Program-made: the position numbers and the translations under genes | Part shown: positions 1-8,672 of the stretch, one piece after another | Numbering within the stretch: position 1 is the stretch's first letter | Layout: the number at the start of each line of letters is the position of its first letter | Notes under the pieces: generated by a model | Seen by the model: the letters and a program-made list of their open reading frames with translations, nothing else | Told to the model about the DNA's origin: nothing | The model's database searches: none | Origin: Thioclava sediminum | Lineage (GTDB): Bacteria > Pseudomonadota > Alphaproteobacteria > Rhodobacterales > Rhodobacteraceae | Reading direction: 5' to 3' | Length of the DNA stretch: 64,000 nucleotides | NCBI RefSeq assembly: GCF_002020355.1 | Contig: NZ_MPZV01000004.1 | Span: forward strand, 186,001 to 250,000

Positions 1-2
1 CA

Positions 3-896
3 ATGGCCCGTCCGGTCCAGTCAGACTTGCGTACCCGGCTTCAGGAATGGATTCCCAAGATCGTCCTCGCGCCCTCTGTCGCGTCCATGTTGATCTTCGT
101 CTACGGCTTCATCGTGTTCACCGGGTACCTGTCGTTCACAAACAGCCGGATCCTGCCGAGCTTCGACCTTGTCGGCTGGCACAATTACTGGCGGCTTTTC
201 CAATTGCCGACCTGGACGATCGCGGTGCAGAACCTTGCGATCTTCGCCTCGCTCTACATCGCGATTTGTATCGCGATCGGCCTCACCCTCGCGATCTTTC
301 TGGATCAGAAAATCCGCGGCGAGGGGATGTTGCGCCCGATCTTCCTCTATCCGATGGCGCTTTCGTTCATCGTGACGGGCACGGCGTGGAAATGGCTTCT
401 CGATCCGGGCATCGGCATCGAACATACCCTGCATCTCTGGGGATGGGAGAGCTTCCATTTCGGTTGGATCAAGAGCTCGTCCATGGCGATCTACACGGTG
501 GTGATCGCCGCGGTCTGGCAAAGCTCGGGCTTCGTCATGGCGATGTTCCTCGCCGGGCTGCGCGGCATCGACAACGAGATCCTGAAAGCGGCACAGATGG
601 ATGGCGCCTCGAACTGGAACCTCTATCGCCGCATCATCATTCCGCAGCTTCGGCCCGCGTTCCTGTCGGCCTTTGTCATCCTCGCGCACCTCGCGGTCAA
701 ATCCTATGACCTCGTCATCGCGCTGACCGGTGGCGGCCCGGGCCGGGCAACCGAACTGCCCGCGACCTTCATGTATTCCTACACTTTCACCCGCAACGAG
801 ATGGGCGTGGGCGCAGCGTCGGCGGTTATCATGCTGATGACCATCGCCGCGATCATGATCCCCTATCTCTACGCTGAACTGAAGGAGCCGAAGTAA
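3..896 (+). CDS. Sugar ABC transporter permease, MalF-like
   Basis: Inner-membrane permease (297 aa) of a carbohydrate ABC importer. Several hydrophobic segments are visible (about residues 20-45, 75-100, 115-135, 160-185, 215-240, 270-290). The cytoplasmic EAA loop with AAQMDGAS and a following IPQLRP is near residues 196-219; this loop docks on the ATPase. The ATG lies two bases from the window edge, so the start cannot be checked against upstream sequence. The stop overlaps the next permease (TAATG). The periplasmic binding protein expected for this system is not seen and is probably just upstream of the window. The substrate is not readable from the permease; neighbouring oxidoreductases and a kinase suggest a sugar or sugar derivative. 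Confidence 0.9.
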   Translation: MARPVQSDLRTRLQEWIPKIVLAPSVASMLIFVYGFIVFTGYLSFTNSRILPSFDLVGWHNYWRLFQLPTWTIAVQNLAIFASLYIAICIAIGLTLAIFLDQKIRGEGMLRPIFLYPMALSFIVTGTAWKWLLDPGIGIEHTLHLWGWESFHFGWIKSSSMAIYTVVIAAVWQSSGFVMAMFLAGLRGIDNEILKAAQMDGASNWNLYRRIIIPQLRPAFLSAFVILAHLAVKSYDLVIALTGGGPGRATELPATFMYSYTFTRNEMGVGAASAVIMLMTIAAIMIPYLYAELKEPK

Positions 897-1780
897 TGTC
901 CGGCGCCGTCGATACCGGGGTCGCGATCCGCACAAATCGCGTGACCCGCACCTTCATCTATCTCTTCCTGCTGCTGTTCGCGCTGTTCTACCTGCTGCCG
1001 CTCGCGGTGATGCTGATCAACTCGGTCAAACCTCTGAGCGAGATCACGGGCGGCAACATGATGGCGCTGCCCAATGTCTGGACCTTCGAGCCTTGGCGCG
1101 AAGCCTGGTCCTCGGCCCAGATCGGCGTTCAGCCGACCGGCCTGCGCCCCTACTTCATCAACTCGATCCTGATCGTGGTTCCGGCGGTGGCGATCTCGAC
1201 CATCATGGGCGCGCTCAACGGCTACGTGCTGACCAAGTGGCGGTTCCGCGGCGACACGATCCTTTTCGGGATGCTGCTGTTTTCGTGCTTCATTCCGTTC
1301 CAGATCGTGCTGATCCCGATGGCGCGGGTGCTGGGCATGATCGGGCTCGCAGGCTCGGTGCCGGGGCTGATCCTCGTCCACGTCGTCTACGGGCTCGGCT
1401 TCACGACGCTTTATTTCCGCAACTACTACTCGGCCTTCCCGACCGAGCTGGTGCGCGCGGCGCAGATCGACGGGGCCGGGTTCTTCCGGATCTTCTACCG
1501 CATCCTGCTGCCGCTGTCGGGGCCGATCATCGTGGTCACGATCATCTGGCAGTTCACCAATATCTGGAACGACTTCCTGTTCGGGTCGTCCTTCGCCGGG
1601 CAGGCCAGCCAGCCGATGACCGTCGCCTTGAACAACCTCGTTCAAAGCTCGACCGGCGTGAAGGCCTACAACGTTCACTTCGCGGGTGCGATCCTTGCGG
1701 CGCTGCCCACTCTCATCGTCTACATCGTCTCGGGGCGCTTCTTCGTGCGCGGCCTGATGGCGGGCTCAGTCAAGGGGTAA
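896..1780 (+). CDS. Sugar ABC transporter permease, MalG-like
   Basis: Second inner-membrane permease (294 aa) of the same importer, pairing with the upstream MalF-like subunit. It has about six hydrophobic segments, the first at residues 20-42. The EAA loop reads RAAQIDGAGFFRIFYRILLP near residues 185-204. The start overlaps the previous stop (taATG) and its own stop overlaps the ATPase start, so the three subunits are probably translationally coupled. Length and topology are normal for the family. Confidence 0.92.
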   Translation: MSGAVDTGVAIRTNRVTRTFIYLFLLLFALFYLLPLAVMLINSVKPLSEITGGNMMALPNVWTFEPWREAWSSAQIGVQPTGLRPYFINSILIVVPAVAISTIMGALNGYVLTKWRFRGDTILFGMLLFSCFIPFQIVLIPMARVLGMIGLAGSVPGLILVHVVYGLGFTTLYFRNYYSAFPTELVRAAQIDGAGFFRIFYRILLPLSGPIIVVTIIWQFTNIWNDFLFGSSFAGQASQPMTVALNNLVQSSTGVKAYNVHFAGAILAALPTLIVYIVSGRFFVRGLMAGSVKG

Positions 1781-2898
1781 TGCCAATGGGTCTCCTCGAT
1801 ATTTCAAACGTCACCAAGTCCTACGGCGCGGTCGAAGTGCTACACAGCGTCGACATCTCGGTCGATGAAGGTGAATTCCTCGTGCTGGTCGGCCCGTCCG
1901 GCTGCGGCAAGTCCACGCTTCTGAGCATGATCGCGGGGCTGGAAGGGATCACCTCCGGCGAGATTTCGATCAAGGGGCGCACGATGAACGGTGTGCACCC
2001 GTCGAAGCGCAACATCGCGATGGTGTTCCAGTCCTACGCGCTCTACCCGAACATGACCGTCGGCCAGAACATCACTTTCGGTCTCGAGATGCATGGCACA
2101 CCCAAGCCCGAACGCGAGGACGCGATGAACCGGGTGGCGGAGATGCTGCAGATCGACAATCTGCTCTCGCGCAAACCGGGGCAGCTTTCGGGCGGTCAGC
2201 GTCAGCGCGTCGCAATGGGCCGTGCTCTGGTGCGTGACCCGGATGTGTTCCTGTTCGACGAGCCGCTGTCGAACCTCGACGCAAAACTGCGCGTCGATAT
2301 GCGCACCGAGATCAAGAAGCTGCACCAGAGCCTTGGCACCACGATCGTCTACGTGACCCACGACCAGATCGAGGCGATGACGCTCTCGACCCGGATCGCG
2401 GTGATGAACAAGGGCTATGTGCAGCAGCTCGGCACGCCGAAGGAAATCTACGACACGCCGTCGAATGTCTTCGTGGCGACCTTCATGGGCAGCCCCGCGA
2501 TGAACGTGTTCCCGTCGCGGATCGTGGTGAAGGACGGTGCGCCCCATGCGGCCGTGACGGGCCATGACGGGGTGGAGCAACTGCTCCGCTTTCCGCAAGC
2601 CAATCTCGCCGCGTGGGACGGGCGCGAAATCCTTCTCGGGATTCGGCCGGAGACGATCACCGATCCGGAGGGGGCCGATCGCAACGCCGCCCATATCGCA
2701 TCGCTGCGCAACCATATCGGTGTCACCGAACCTGCCGGGTCCGATACTTTCGTGACGATGACGCTGGGCGGGCGCGACGCCATCGCCCGGATGCGGGCCG
2801 ATGTGACCGTGCGGGCGGGCGAGATCTTCGATTTCGCCGTCAACATGGACAAGGCGGTGGCCTTCGATCCCAAGACGGAGGAGCGCATCCAGCCATGA
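1780..2898 (+). CDS. Sugar ABC transporter ATP-binding protein, MsmX/UgpC type
   Basis: Cytoplasmic ATPase (372 aa) of the sugar importer. The Walker A motif is GPSGCGKST, the signature is LSGGQRQRVAMGRAL, the Walker B is VFLFDEPLSNLD and the switch histidine is in VTHDQIEAM. The C-terminal third (after about residue 240) is the OB-type regulatory domain of sugar ABC ATPases, with GIRPETI. ATG at 1780 overlaps the previous stop; a second in-frame ATG at 1786 is an alternative start. The stop overlaps the next gene as ATGA. ATPases of this class often serve more than one importer, so sharing with other uptake systems is possible. Confidence 0.93.
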   Translation: MPMGLLDISNVTKSYGAVEVLHSVDISVDEGEFLVLVGPSGCGKSTLLSMIAGLEGITSGEISIKGRTMNGVHPSKRNIAMVFQSYALYPNMTVGQNITFGLEMHGTPKPEREDAMNRVAEMLQIDNLLSRKPGQLSGGQRQRVAMGRALVRDPDVFLFDEPLSNLDAKLRVDMRTEIKKLHQSLGTTIVYVTHDQIEAMTLSTRIAVMNKGYVQQLGTPKEIYDTPSNVFVATFMGSPAMNVFPSRIVVKDGAPHAAVTGHDGVEQLLRFPQANLAAWDGREILLGIRPETITDPEGADRNAAHIASLRNHIGVTEPAGSDTFVTMTLGGRDAIARMRADVTVRAGEIFDFAVNMDKAVAFDPKTEERIQP

Positions 2899-4394
2899 GC
2901 GATGCCGACGTCATCATCATCGGCTCGGGCATGGGCGGTGCGACCACGGCGGCGGCACTGGCCCGGACGGGGCGGCGCGTGCTGGTGCTCGAGCGTGGCG
3001 AACGCCTGCCCGACACGCCGGACGCGCGCGACCCGGACGCGATTTTCGCGCGCGGTCATTACCGCCCCGAGGAAACCTGGCTCGATGGCGATGACGTGCC
3101 GTTCAACCCCGGCAATTACTACAATGTCGGCGGCAATTCGAAATTCTACGGCGCGGTTCTGATGCGCTACCGCAAGGCGGATTTCTCGCCCGTCGCGCAT
3201 CAGGGCGGGACCACGCCGGGCTGGCCAATCGCCTATGACGAGATCGAGCCGTTTTACCAGAAGGCCGAGGCGCTCTATCAGGTGCGCGGTCAGCTTGGAG
3301 AGGACCCGACGGAGCCGCGTCATTCCGGTCTCTACACCCATGCGCCGGTCCCGGACGAGCCCGATATCAAGGCGCTCCGGCGGCGGTTGAAATCGGTCGG
3401 GCTGCATCCGTCCTCCCTGCCGCTCGGGGTCGATATCGACCGCTGGCTCACGCATGGGCAGACGCCTTGGGATGCGTTCCCCGATACCTGCGGCGGCAAG
3501 ATGGATGCCGAAAGCGTCGGTCTGGCGACGGCGCTGAAATCCCCGAATGTGGAGCTGATGACGGGCGCGCGGGCGCAGCGTCTGATCGTGGACGACGAGA
3601 ACCGCATCAGCGGGGTCGAGATCGAGAAAGATGGGCAGACGCAGACACTCACGGCGTCGGTCGTGGTGCTCGCCGCCGGGGCAGTGCAAAGCGCGGCCCT
3701 CTTGCTGGCCTCTGCGAATGAGCGCCATCCGACCGGGCTGGCGAACGGTTCCGATCAGGTCGGGCGCAATTTCATGAACCACAACTGCTCGGCCGTTCTG
3801 GCGCTGCACCCGCTGCGCCGGAACCGGGCGGTCTATCAGAAAACGCTGGCGATCAACGATTTCTATCTGTCGGGCGGGGCGAACGGCGCGCCGCTGGGCA
3901 ATATCCAGCTGCTCGGCAAAATCTCCGGTCCGATCCTCGCCTCGGCCTCGCCGCTGCCGCGACCGGTGGCGAGCTGGATCGCCAACCGCTCGGTCGATCT
4001 TTACGCGATGTCCGAAGACCTGCCCAATCCCGAGAGTCGCGTGACGCTGAAGGACGGCAAGATCCGGCTCGACTGGAAGCGCTCCAACTGGGAGGCCCAT
4101 CTCGAACTCGTCGCCATGCTGCGCCGGAAGCTGCGCGCTGCGGGCTATCCGATCGTGCTCGCGCGGCCGTTCGACCGGCAGACCCCGTCGCATCAGTGCG
4201 GGACGGCGCGGATGGGTAACGATCCGGCGTCGAGCGTCGTCGATACGTTCTGCCGCAGCCATGATCACCCGAACCTGTTCATCGCCGATGCGTCCGTCCT
4301 GCCGACCTCGGCTGCCGTGAACCCCGCCCTTACCGTCGCGGCGCTCGCCCTGCGCGCAGCCGAGCATATCGCACAGACAGAGCTTGCCGCCTGA
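2895..4394 (+). CDS. GMC-family FAD oxidoreductase (sugar oxidase/dehydrogenase-like)
   Basis: Flavoenzyme of the glucose-methanol-choline family (499 aa). The N-terminal FAD-binding motif GSGMGGATTAAALARTGR is near residues 9-26. The C-terminal GMC domain carries the expected catalytic pair, His433 in SHQCGTARMG and Asn476 in AAVNPALT. Overall it resembles the pyranose-oxidase/gluconate-dehydrogenase-like branch more than choline dehydrogenase (inference from motif style). No signal peptide is visible, so it is probably cytoplasmic. It overlaps the ATPase gene by four bases (ATGA), tying oxidation to import of the same substrate. The exact sugar carbon oxidised is unknown. Confidence 0.85.
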   Translation: MSDADVIIIGSGMGGATTAAALARTGRRVLVLERGERLPDTPDARDPDAIFARGHYRPEETWLDGDDVPFNPGNYYNVGGNSKFYGAVLMRYRKADFSPVAHQGGTTPGWPIAYDEIEPFYQKAEALYQVRGQLGEDPTEPRHSGLYTHAPVPDEPDIKALRRRLKSVGLHPSSLPLGVDIDRWLTHGQTPWDAFPDTCGGKMDAESVGLATALKSPNVELMTGARAQRLIVDDENRISGVEIEKDGQTQTLTASVVVLAAGAVQSAALLLASANERHPTGLANGSDQVGRNFMNHNCSAVLALHPLRRNRAVYQKTLAINDFYLSGGANGAPLGNIQLLGKISGPILASASPLPRPVASWIANRSVDLYAMSEDLPNPESRVTLKDGKIRLDWKRSNWEAHLELVAMLRRKLRAAGYPIVLARPFDRQTPSHQCGTARMGNDPASSVVDTFCRSHDHPNLFIADASVLPTSAAVNPALTVAALALRAAEHIAQTELAA

Positions 4395-4437
4395 GCCACC
4401 CGGGCTGCGGCGAGAGACTTGGCCAAAGGAGGCCAGC

Positions 4438-6024
4438 ATGAAGACGACTTACGATTTCATCATTATCGGCGGTGGTTCGGCGGGCTCGGTGCTGGCCGGG
4501 CGTCTCTCCGAGGACCCGTCGGCTGACGTGTTGCTGCTCGAGGCGGGCGGCAGCGATCGCCACCCGTTCTATCATCTGCCCGCGGGCTTCGCGAAGATGA
4601 CCAAGGGCATCGGCAGCTGGGGTTGGGACACGGTTCCGCAGCGCCACATGCAGAACAAGGTCTTTCGCTACACGCAGGCCAAGGTGATCGGCGGCGGCTC
4701 CGCGATCAACGCGCAGGTCTATACCCGTGGCAATGCGCGCGATTACGACGAATGGCGTCAGATGGGATGCACCGGCTGGGGCTATGAGGACGTGCTGCCC
4801 TATTTCCGCAAGGCCGAGGATAACGCGAGCCTCGAGAACCGGTATCACGGCAAGGGCGGCCCGCTCGGCGTGAGCGATCCGCGTGCGCCCCTGCCGGTCT
4901 GCGAGGCCTATTTCGAAGCGGCCGCCGAGCTTGGCATTCCGCGAAATTACGACGTGAACGGCGAGAAGCAGGACGGGGTCGCCTATTACCAGCTGACTCA
5001 GCGAAATGTGCGCCGCTCCTCGGCCGCGATGGCCTATGTCGCGCCCAATCGTCACCGCGAGAACCTCACGGTGAAGCTGGGTGCTCAGGTGCGCCGGATC
5101 GTGGTCGAGAATGGCCGCGCCACCGGGGTCGAGCTTGTCGATGGCACGCGGCTTCGGGCGGAAAGCGAAGTGCTGCTCTGCTCCGGGGCGATCGGCTCGC
5201 CGCGGCTGCTGCAGCTGTCGGGGATCGGGCCGGCGGATGAGCTGGCCTCGCTCGGGATCGATGTCGTCTTCGACCAGCCGGAGGTGGGGTCCAATCTGCA
5301 GGATCACCTCGACCTTTATTGCATCAGCGAACTCTCGGGCCCCTATAGCTACGACCGTTATGCGAAACCGCATTGGGCGGCGCTGGCGGGGCTGCAGTAT
5401 CTGTTCGGACGCAAGGGGCCGGTGGCGTCGTCTTTGTTTGAAACCGGTGGCTTCTGGTATGCCGATCCCGAGGCGCGGTCCCCGGATCTGCAGTTTCACC
5501 TCGGGCTCGGGACCGGTATCGAACACGGCGTCGTCTCGATGCCGCAGGGCGGTATCACGCTCAATTCCTGTTACCTGCGCCCGCGCTCGCGCGGCAGCGT
5601 CCGCCTGCGAAGCGACGATCCGGCGAAGGCGCCGCTGATCGATCCGAACTACCTGCAGGATCCGCTCGATCGCGAAATGTCGATCCGGGGGCTGAAGCTG
5701 ACGCAGGAAATCCTGTCGCAATCGGCTCTGCGCAAATATATCCTCGCCGAGCGTCTTCCGGGGCCTGACGTCCGAACCGATGAGGATTACTTCGATTTCA
5801 TCTGCACCCATTCGAAAACGTCGCATCACTGCGCGGGGACATGTCGCATGGGCGCCGATCCGGGAGCTGTCGTAGACCCGACATTGCGGTTCAACGGGAT
5901 CGAGGGGCTGCGCGTCGTCGACAACTCGATTATGCCACGTGTGATCTCGTCCAACACCAACGCCGCGGCGATCATGATCGGCGAGAAAGCCGCCGATATG
6001 ATCCGCGCGGCACATGGAGGCTGA
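4438..6024 (+). CDS. GMC-family FAD oxidoreductase (choline dehydrogenase-like)
   Basis: Second GMC flavoenzyme (528 aa), about the usual length for choline/alcohol dehydrogenases of this family. The FAD motif GGGSAGSVLAGRLSED is near residues 10-25 and the GMC signature GGGSAINAQVYTRG near residues 84-97. The catalytic histidine is probably His464 in HCAGTCRMG, and Asn508 (TNAAAIMIGEKAAD) its partner. ATG at 4438 is chosen because AAAGGAGG lies eight bases upstream. It is diverged in sequence from the preceding GMC protein and so is not a recent tandem duplicate. It probably oxidises an alcohol group of the imported compound or its product; substrate unknown. Confidence 0.87.
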   Translation: MKTTYDFIIIGGGSAGSVLAGRLSEDPSADVLLLEAGGSDRHPFYHLPAGFAKMTKGIGSWGWDTVPQRHMQNKVFRYTQAKVIGGGSAINAQVYTRGNARDYDEWRQMGCTGWGYEDVLPYFRKAEDNASLENRYHGKGGPLGVSDPRAPLPVCEAYFEAAAELGIPRNYDVNGEKQDGVAYYQLTQRNVRRSSAAMAYVAPNRHRENLTVKLGAQVRRIVVENGRATGVELVDGTRLRAESEVLLCSGAIGSPRLLQLSGIGPADELASLGIDVVFDQPEVGSNLQDHLDLYCISELSGPYSYDRYAKPHWAALAGLQYLFGRKGPVASSLFETGGFWYADPEARSPDLQFHLGLGTGIEHGVVSMPQGGITLNSCYLRPRSRGSVRLRSDDPAKAPLIDPNYLQDPLDREMSIRGLKLTQEILSQSALRKYILAERLPGPDVRTDEDYFDFICTHSKTSHHCAGTCRMGADPGAVVDPTLRFNGIEGLRVVDNSIMPRVISSNTNAAAIMIGEKAADMIRAAHGG

Positions 6025-6025
6025 C

Positions 6026-6358
6026 ATGACAGTGCGCCACATTGTTCTCGTCAAATTCAAATCCGAGCTGAGCGAGGAAGAGATCGCGCCGCTCTGGCAG
6101 GAGCTGCATGCGATCGAGGGCAAGGTGGACGGGCTTGGCGCGATCTGCGCGGGCCGCTCCGAGAGCCCCGAGAAGATCGAGCGCGGTTACATGCACGGCT
6201 TCACGGTCGATTTCCGCGACTGGGAGGCGCTCGCCGCCTATCAGGAACATCCCGATCACCGGGCGCTCGGTGCGAAGCTCGTGGCCAACGCCCAAGGCGG
6301 GATCGACGGCATCCTCGTCTTCGACCTTGAGATCGCGGCACAGCCGCAGGGGGCGTGA
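6026..6358 (+). CDS. Dabb (stress-responsive A/B barrel) domain protein
   Basis: Small protein (110 aa). Its start TVRHIVLVKFK and the spaced GYMHGFTVDFRD and HPDHRALG segments fit the Dabb fold, a dimeric ferredoxin-like alpha/beta barrel. Known Dabb proteins include small cyclases, lyases and proteins of unknown role. GGAGG six bases before ATG 6026 supports this start rather than the in-frame ATG at 6014. It lies between a GMC dehydrogenase and the LacI regulator with one-base spacing, so it is co-transcribed. A role in handling an unstable keto-sugar intermediate is only a guess. Confidence 0.8.
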   Translation: MTVRHIVLVKFKSELSEEEIAPLWQELHAIEGKVDGLGAICAGRSESPEKIERGYMHGFTVDFRDWEALAAYQEHPDHRALGAKLVANAQGGIDGILVFDLEIAAQPQGA

Positions 6359-6359
6359 C

Positions 6360-7385
6360 ATGGCGCCGAGCGACCGCAGACCGACGATCATCGACGTGGC
6401 CCGCAAGGCCGGGGTCTCGAAATCGACCGTCAGCCTCGTGATCCAGAACAGCCCTCTGGTGAAGCAGAAAACGCGCGAGCAGGTGCAGGCTGCGATGACC
6501 GAGATCGGCTATGTCTATAACCGGGCGGCGGCCAATCTGCGCAGCGCCGGGGCAGGGCTTGTCGGTCTCGTGATCAACGACCTGCGCAACCCGTTCTTCA
6601 CCGAATTCGCGACATCCGTTCAAATGGCGTTGTCGAGCCGCGGCTATGCGGCGGTCGTGGCCAATACCGACGAAGACCCGCAGCTGCAGGCGCAGGTGGT
6701 CGAGGCGATGATCGAGCACGGCGTCTCCGCGATGATCCTCTCGCCCGCCTATGGCGACGAGGCGCTGAGCTTCGAGGCGCTTCAGCGGGCGGGCATTCCG
6801 GCGATGCAGGTGCTGCGCAAAGTCGAGATGCGGACCGAGCTTTTTCCCTTCGCCGCGCCGGACTATCCAAACGGGACGCGCATCGCGACCGAGCATCTCC
6901 TCGAACAAGGCGCGAAGCGGATCGCTTTCGTGGGCGGTCTGGAAGGCCGGGCCGTCACGCAGGAACGCATGGCGGGGTATCTGAGTGCGATCGAGATGGC
7001 CGGGCTCGAGCCCCATGTTCTGACCGGCAGCGCGAGCCGCGCTTTCGGCAGGCAGGCGGCGCACGCGTTGGCGGACGACCATCCGGAAGTGGATGGCGCG
7101 GTCTGCTTCAACGATCAGGTCGCGCTCGGGATGATTTCGGGCTGCGCCGAGATCGGGCGCAACGTCGGCCGCGATCTGCGCATTGTGGGCTTCGATGACA
7201 TCGAGGAGGCGGCCCATTCCTGGCCCCCGCTCAGCTCGGTGCGCTGCGACATTGACGGCTTCGGGAAGCTTGTCGCCGAAACGATCCTGGCCTGGCTCGA
7301 GAACGACAAGGTGCCGGCGCCGGAAATCCGCACGCCGGTCTCGCTGGCCATACGTGGATCGAGTGGCGAGACGCCTGCGGGCTGA
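6360..7385 (+). CDS. LacI-family transcriptional regulator
   Basis: DNA-binding repressor-type regulator (341 aa). The N-terminal helix-turn-helix is in TIIDVARKAGVSKSTVSLVI (residues 9-28), followed by a hinge near residue 60. The rest is a periplasmic-binding-protein-like sensor domain (LVINDLRNPFFTEF; IVGFDDIEEA). ATG at 6360 follows the Dabb gene stop with a single base between, so the regulator lies inside the operon it probably controls. The ligand is likely a sugar or an intermediate of the pathway. No clear LacI operator was found within the operon; the controlling promoter is probably upstream of the window. Confidence 0.92.
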   Translation: MAPSDRRPTIIDVARKAGVSKSTVSLVIQNSPLVKQKTREQVQAAMTEIGYVYNRAAANLRSAGAGLVGLVINDLRNPFFTEFATSVQMALSSRGYAAVVANTDEDPQLQAQVVEAMIEHGVSAMILSPAYGDEALSFEALQRAGIPAMQVLRKVEMRTELFPFAAPDYPNGTRIATEHLLEQGAKRIAFVGGLEGRAVTQERMAGYLSAIEMAGLEPHVLTGSASRAFGRQAAHALADDHPEVDGAVCFNDQVALGMISGCAEIGRNVGRDLRIVGFDDIEEAAHSWPPLSSVRCDIDGFGKLVAETILAWLENDKVPAPEIRTPVSLAIRGSSGETPAG

Positions 7386-7478
7386 GACGACAGGGAGACG
7401 GGAGGCCCGCCCGTTCGGACGAAACAGAGACGAGACCGCGCGGAGAGACACCGGCGCGAACAGGAGAGGAGTGTTCAA

Positions 7479-8648
7479 ATGACAGAGATCCGCGTTGCCG
7501 TGCTCGGCGCTTCGGGGTGGATGGGCAAAGTCCATACGATGGCCTACCAGACCTTTCCGCATTTCTTCGGGACCGAGGGAGGCACGGCGCGCGTCGTCAC
7601 CCTCGTCGATCGTAATCCTGCGCGGGCGCAGGAACTTGCCGCGCGGGTGCCCGGTGCGCGGATCGTTCAGGACTGGCGCGAGGTTATCGCCGATCCCGAG
7701 GTCGATCTCGTAGATATCTGCCTGCCCGACAACCTGCATTACGAGGTTGCGAAAGCCGCGCTCGAAGCAGGCAAGCATGTCTTTTGCGAAAAGCCCCTTG
7801 CCGAGTCCGCCGAAGAGGCGCGCGAGCTTGCCGATATCGCGAAGGCGCGCGGCCTGATCACCCGCGTCGGTCACGGCTTTCCGCGCAACCCCGTCCATGA
7901 TCTCGCAAAGGAGATCATCGATGCGGGCGAGATCGGCGAGATAACGATGTTCAAAGGGTGCCAGCATGTCGACATGTATGGCGACCCGATGGTGCCCTAC
8001 ATGTGGCGCGCCGACGGGTCGCTCGCGCCGACCGGGATCGTCGGGGATACCGGCAGCCACGTCTTCAGCTTCATGGAATTCCTCGTCGGTCGCGTCTCGT
8101 CTCTGATTGCCAACAACATCATCGTCACGCCGCGCCGTCCCAAGATCGAAGGGCTGGGGCTCGGCGAGACGGCGGAGCTGACCGGCAGCGAGGAATGGGC
8201 CGACATCACCAATCCCGACGCGAGCCAGATACTGTGCATGTTCGAGAACGGTGCCAACGGGATCGTGGATTTCAGCCGTGTCGCGACCGGGCGCAAGTTC
8301 ATGCAGACCTATGAGATCTACGGCACGAAAGGCAGCCTCGCCTATACGTTCGACGAGGTGAACCGGCTGCGCTTCTACACCAATGCCGATCCGATTGGGC
8401 GCCGCGGCTACCGCGAGATCGATGTCGGGCCCGAGCATCCGACCTACGCGGCCTTCCTGCCGCTGCCGAATTTCGCGCTCGGCTATAACGAGACCAAGAT
8501 CATCGAAGCGGCGGAGGTCATCCGCTCCATCGTCTCCGGCAAGGAGATGTGGCCGACCTTCGAGACAGGCCATCACATCACCCAGATCGTCGACGCCTGC
8601 ATGAGCTCGTCCCGGCAACGCGCCTGGGTCGATATTCCGCAAAGCTGA
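7479..8648 (+). CDS. Gfo/Idh/MocA-family NAD(P)-dependent oxidoreductase
   Basis: Cytoplasmic dehydrogenase (389 aa). The N-terminal Rossmann motif is VLGASGWMGKVH (residues 7-18). The family signature AGKHVFCEKPLAESAEEA (about residues 97-114) contains the EKP motif. The larger C-terminal substrate domain is of the GFO_IDH_MocA type. These enzymes oxidise or reduce sugars and inositols, often at C1 or C3. A strong AGGAGAGGAG ribosome site precedes ATG 7479 after a 93-base gap. Its place between the regulator and a flavoprotein suggests a second redox step on the imported sugar; the substrate is unresolved. Confidence 0.9.
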   Translation: MTEIRVAVLGASGWMGKVHTMAYQTFPHFFGTEGGTARVVTLVDRNPARAQELAARVPGARIVQDWREVIADPEVDLVDICLPDNLHYEVAKAALEAGKHVFCEKPLAESAEEARELADIAKARGLITRVGHGFPRNPVHDLAKEIIDAGEIGEITMFKGCQHVDMYGDPMVPYMWRADGSLAPTGIVGDTGSHVFSFMEFLVGRVSSLIANNIIVTPRRPKIEGLGLGETAELTGSEEWADITNPDASQILCMFENGANGIVDFSRVATGRKFMQTYEIYGTKGSLAYTFDEVNRLRFYTNADPIGRRGYREIDVGPEHPTYAAFLPLPNFALGYNETKIIEAAEVIRSIVSGKEMWPTFETGHHITQIVDACMSSSRQRAWVDIPQS

Positions 8649-8672
8649 CCGGACCGCAAACGGAGCCAAGAC

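Noticed and set aside
2448-4439. Long minus-strand frame opposite the first GMC gene
   Set aside because: It is a compositional shadow of the GMC gene, which carries FAD and catalytic motifs in the plus frame.
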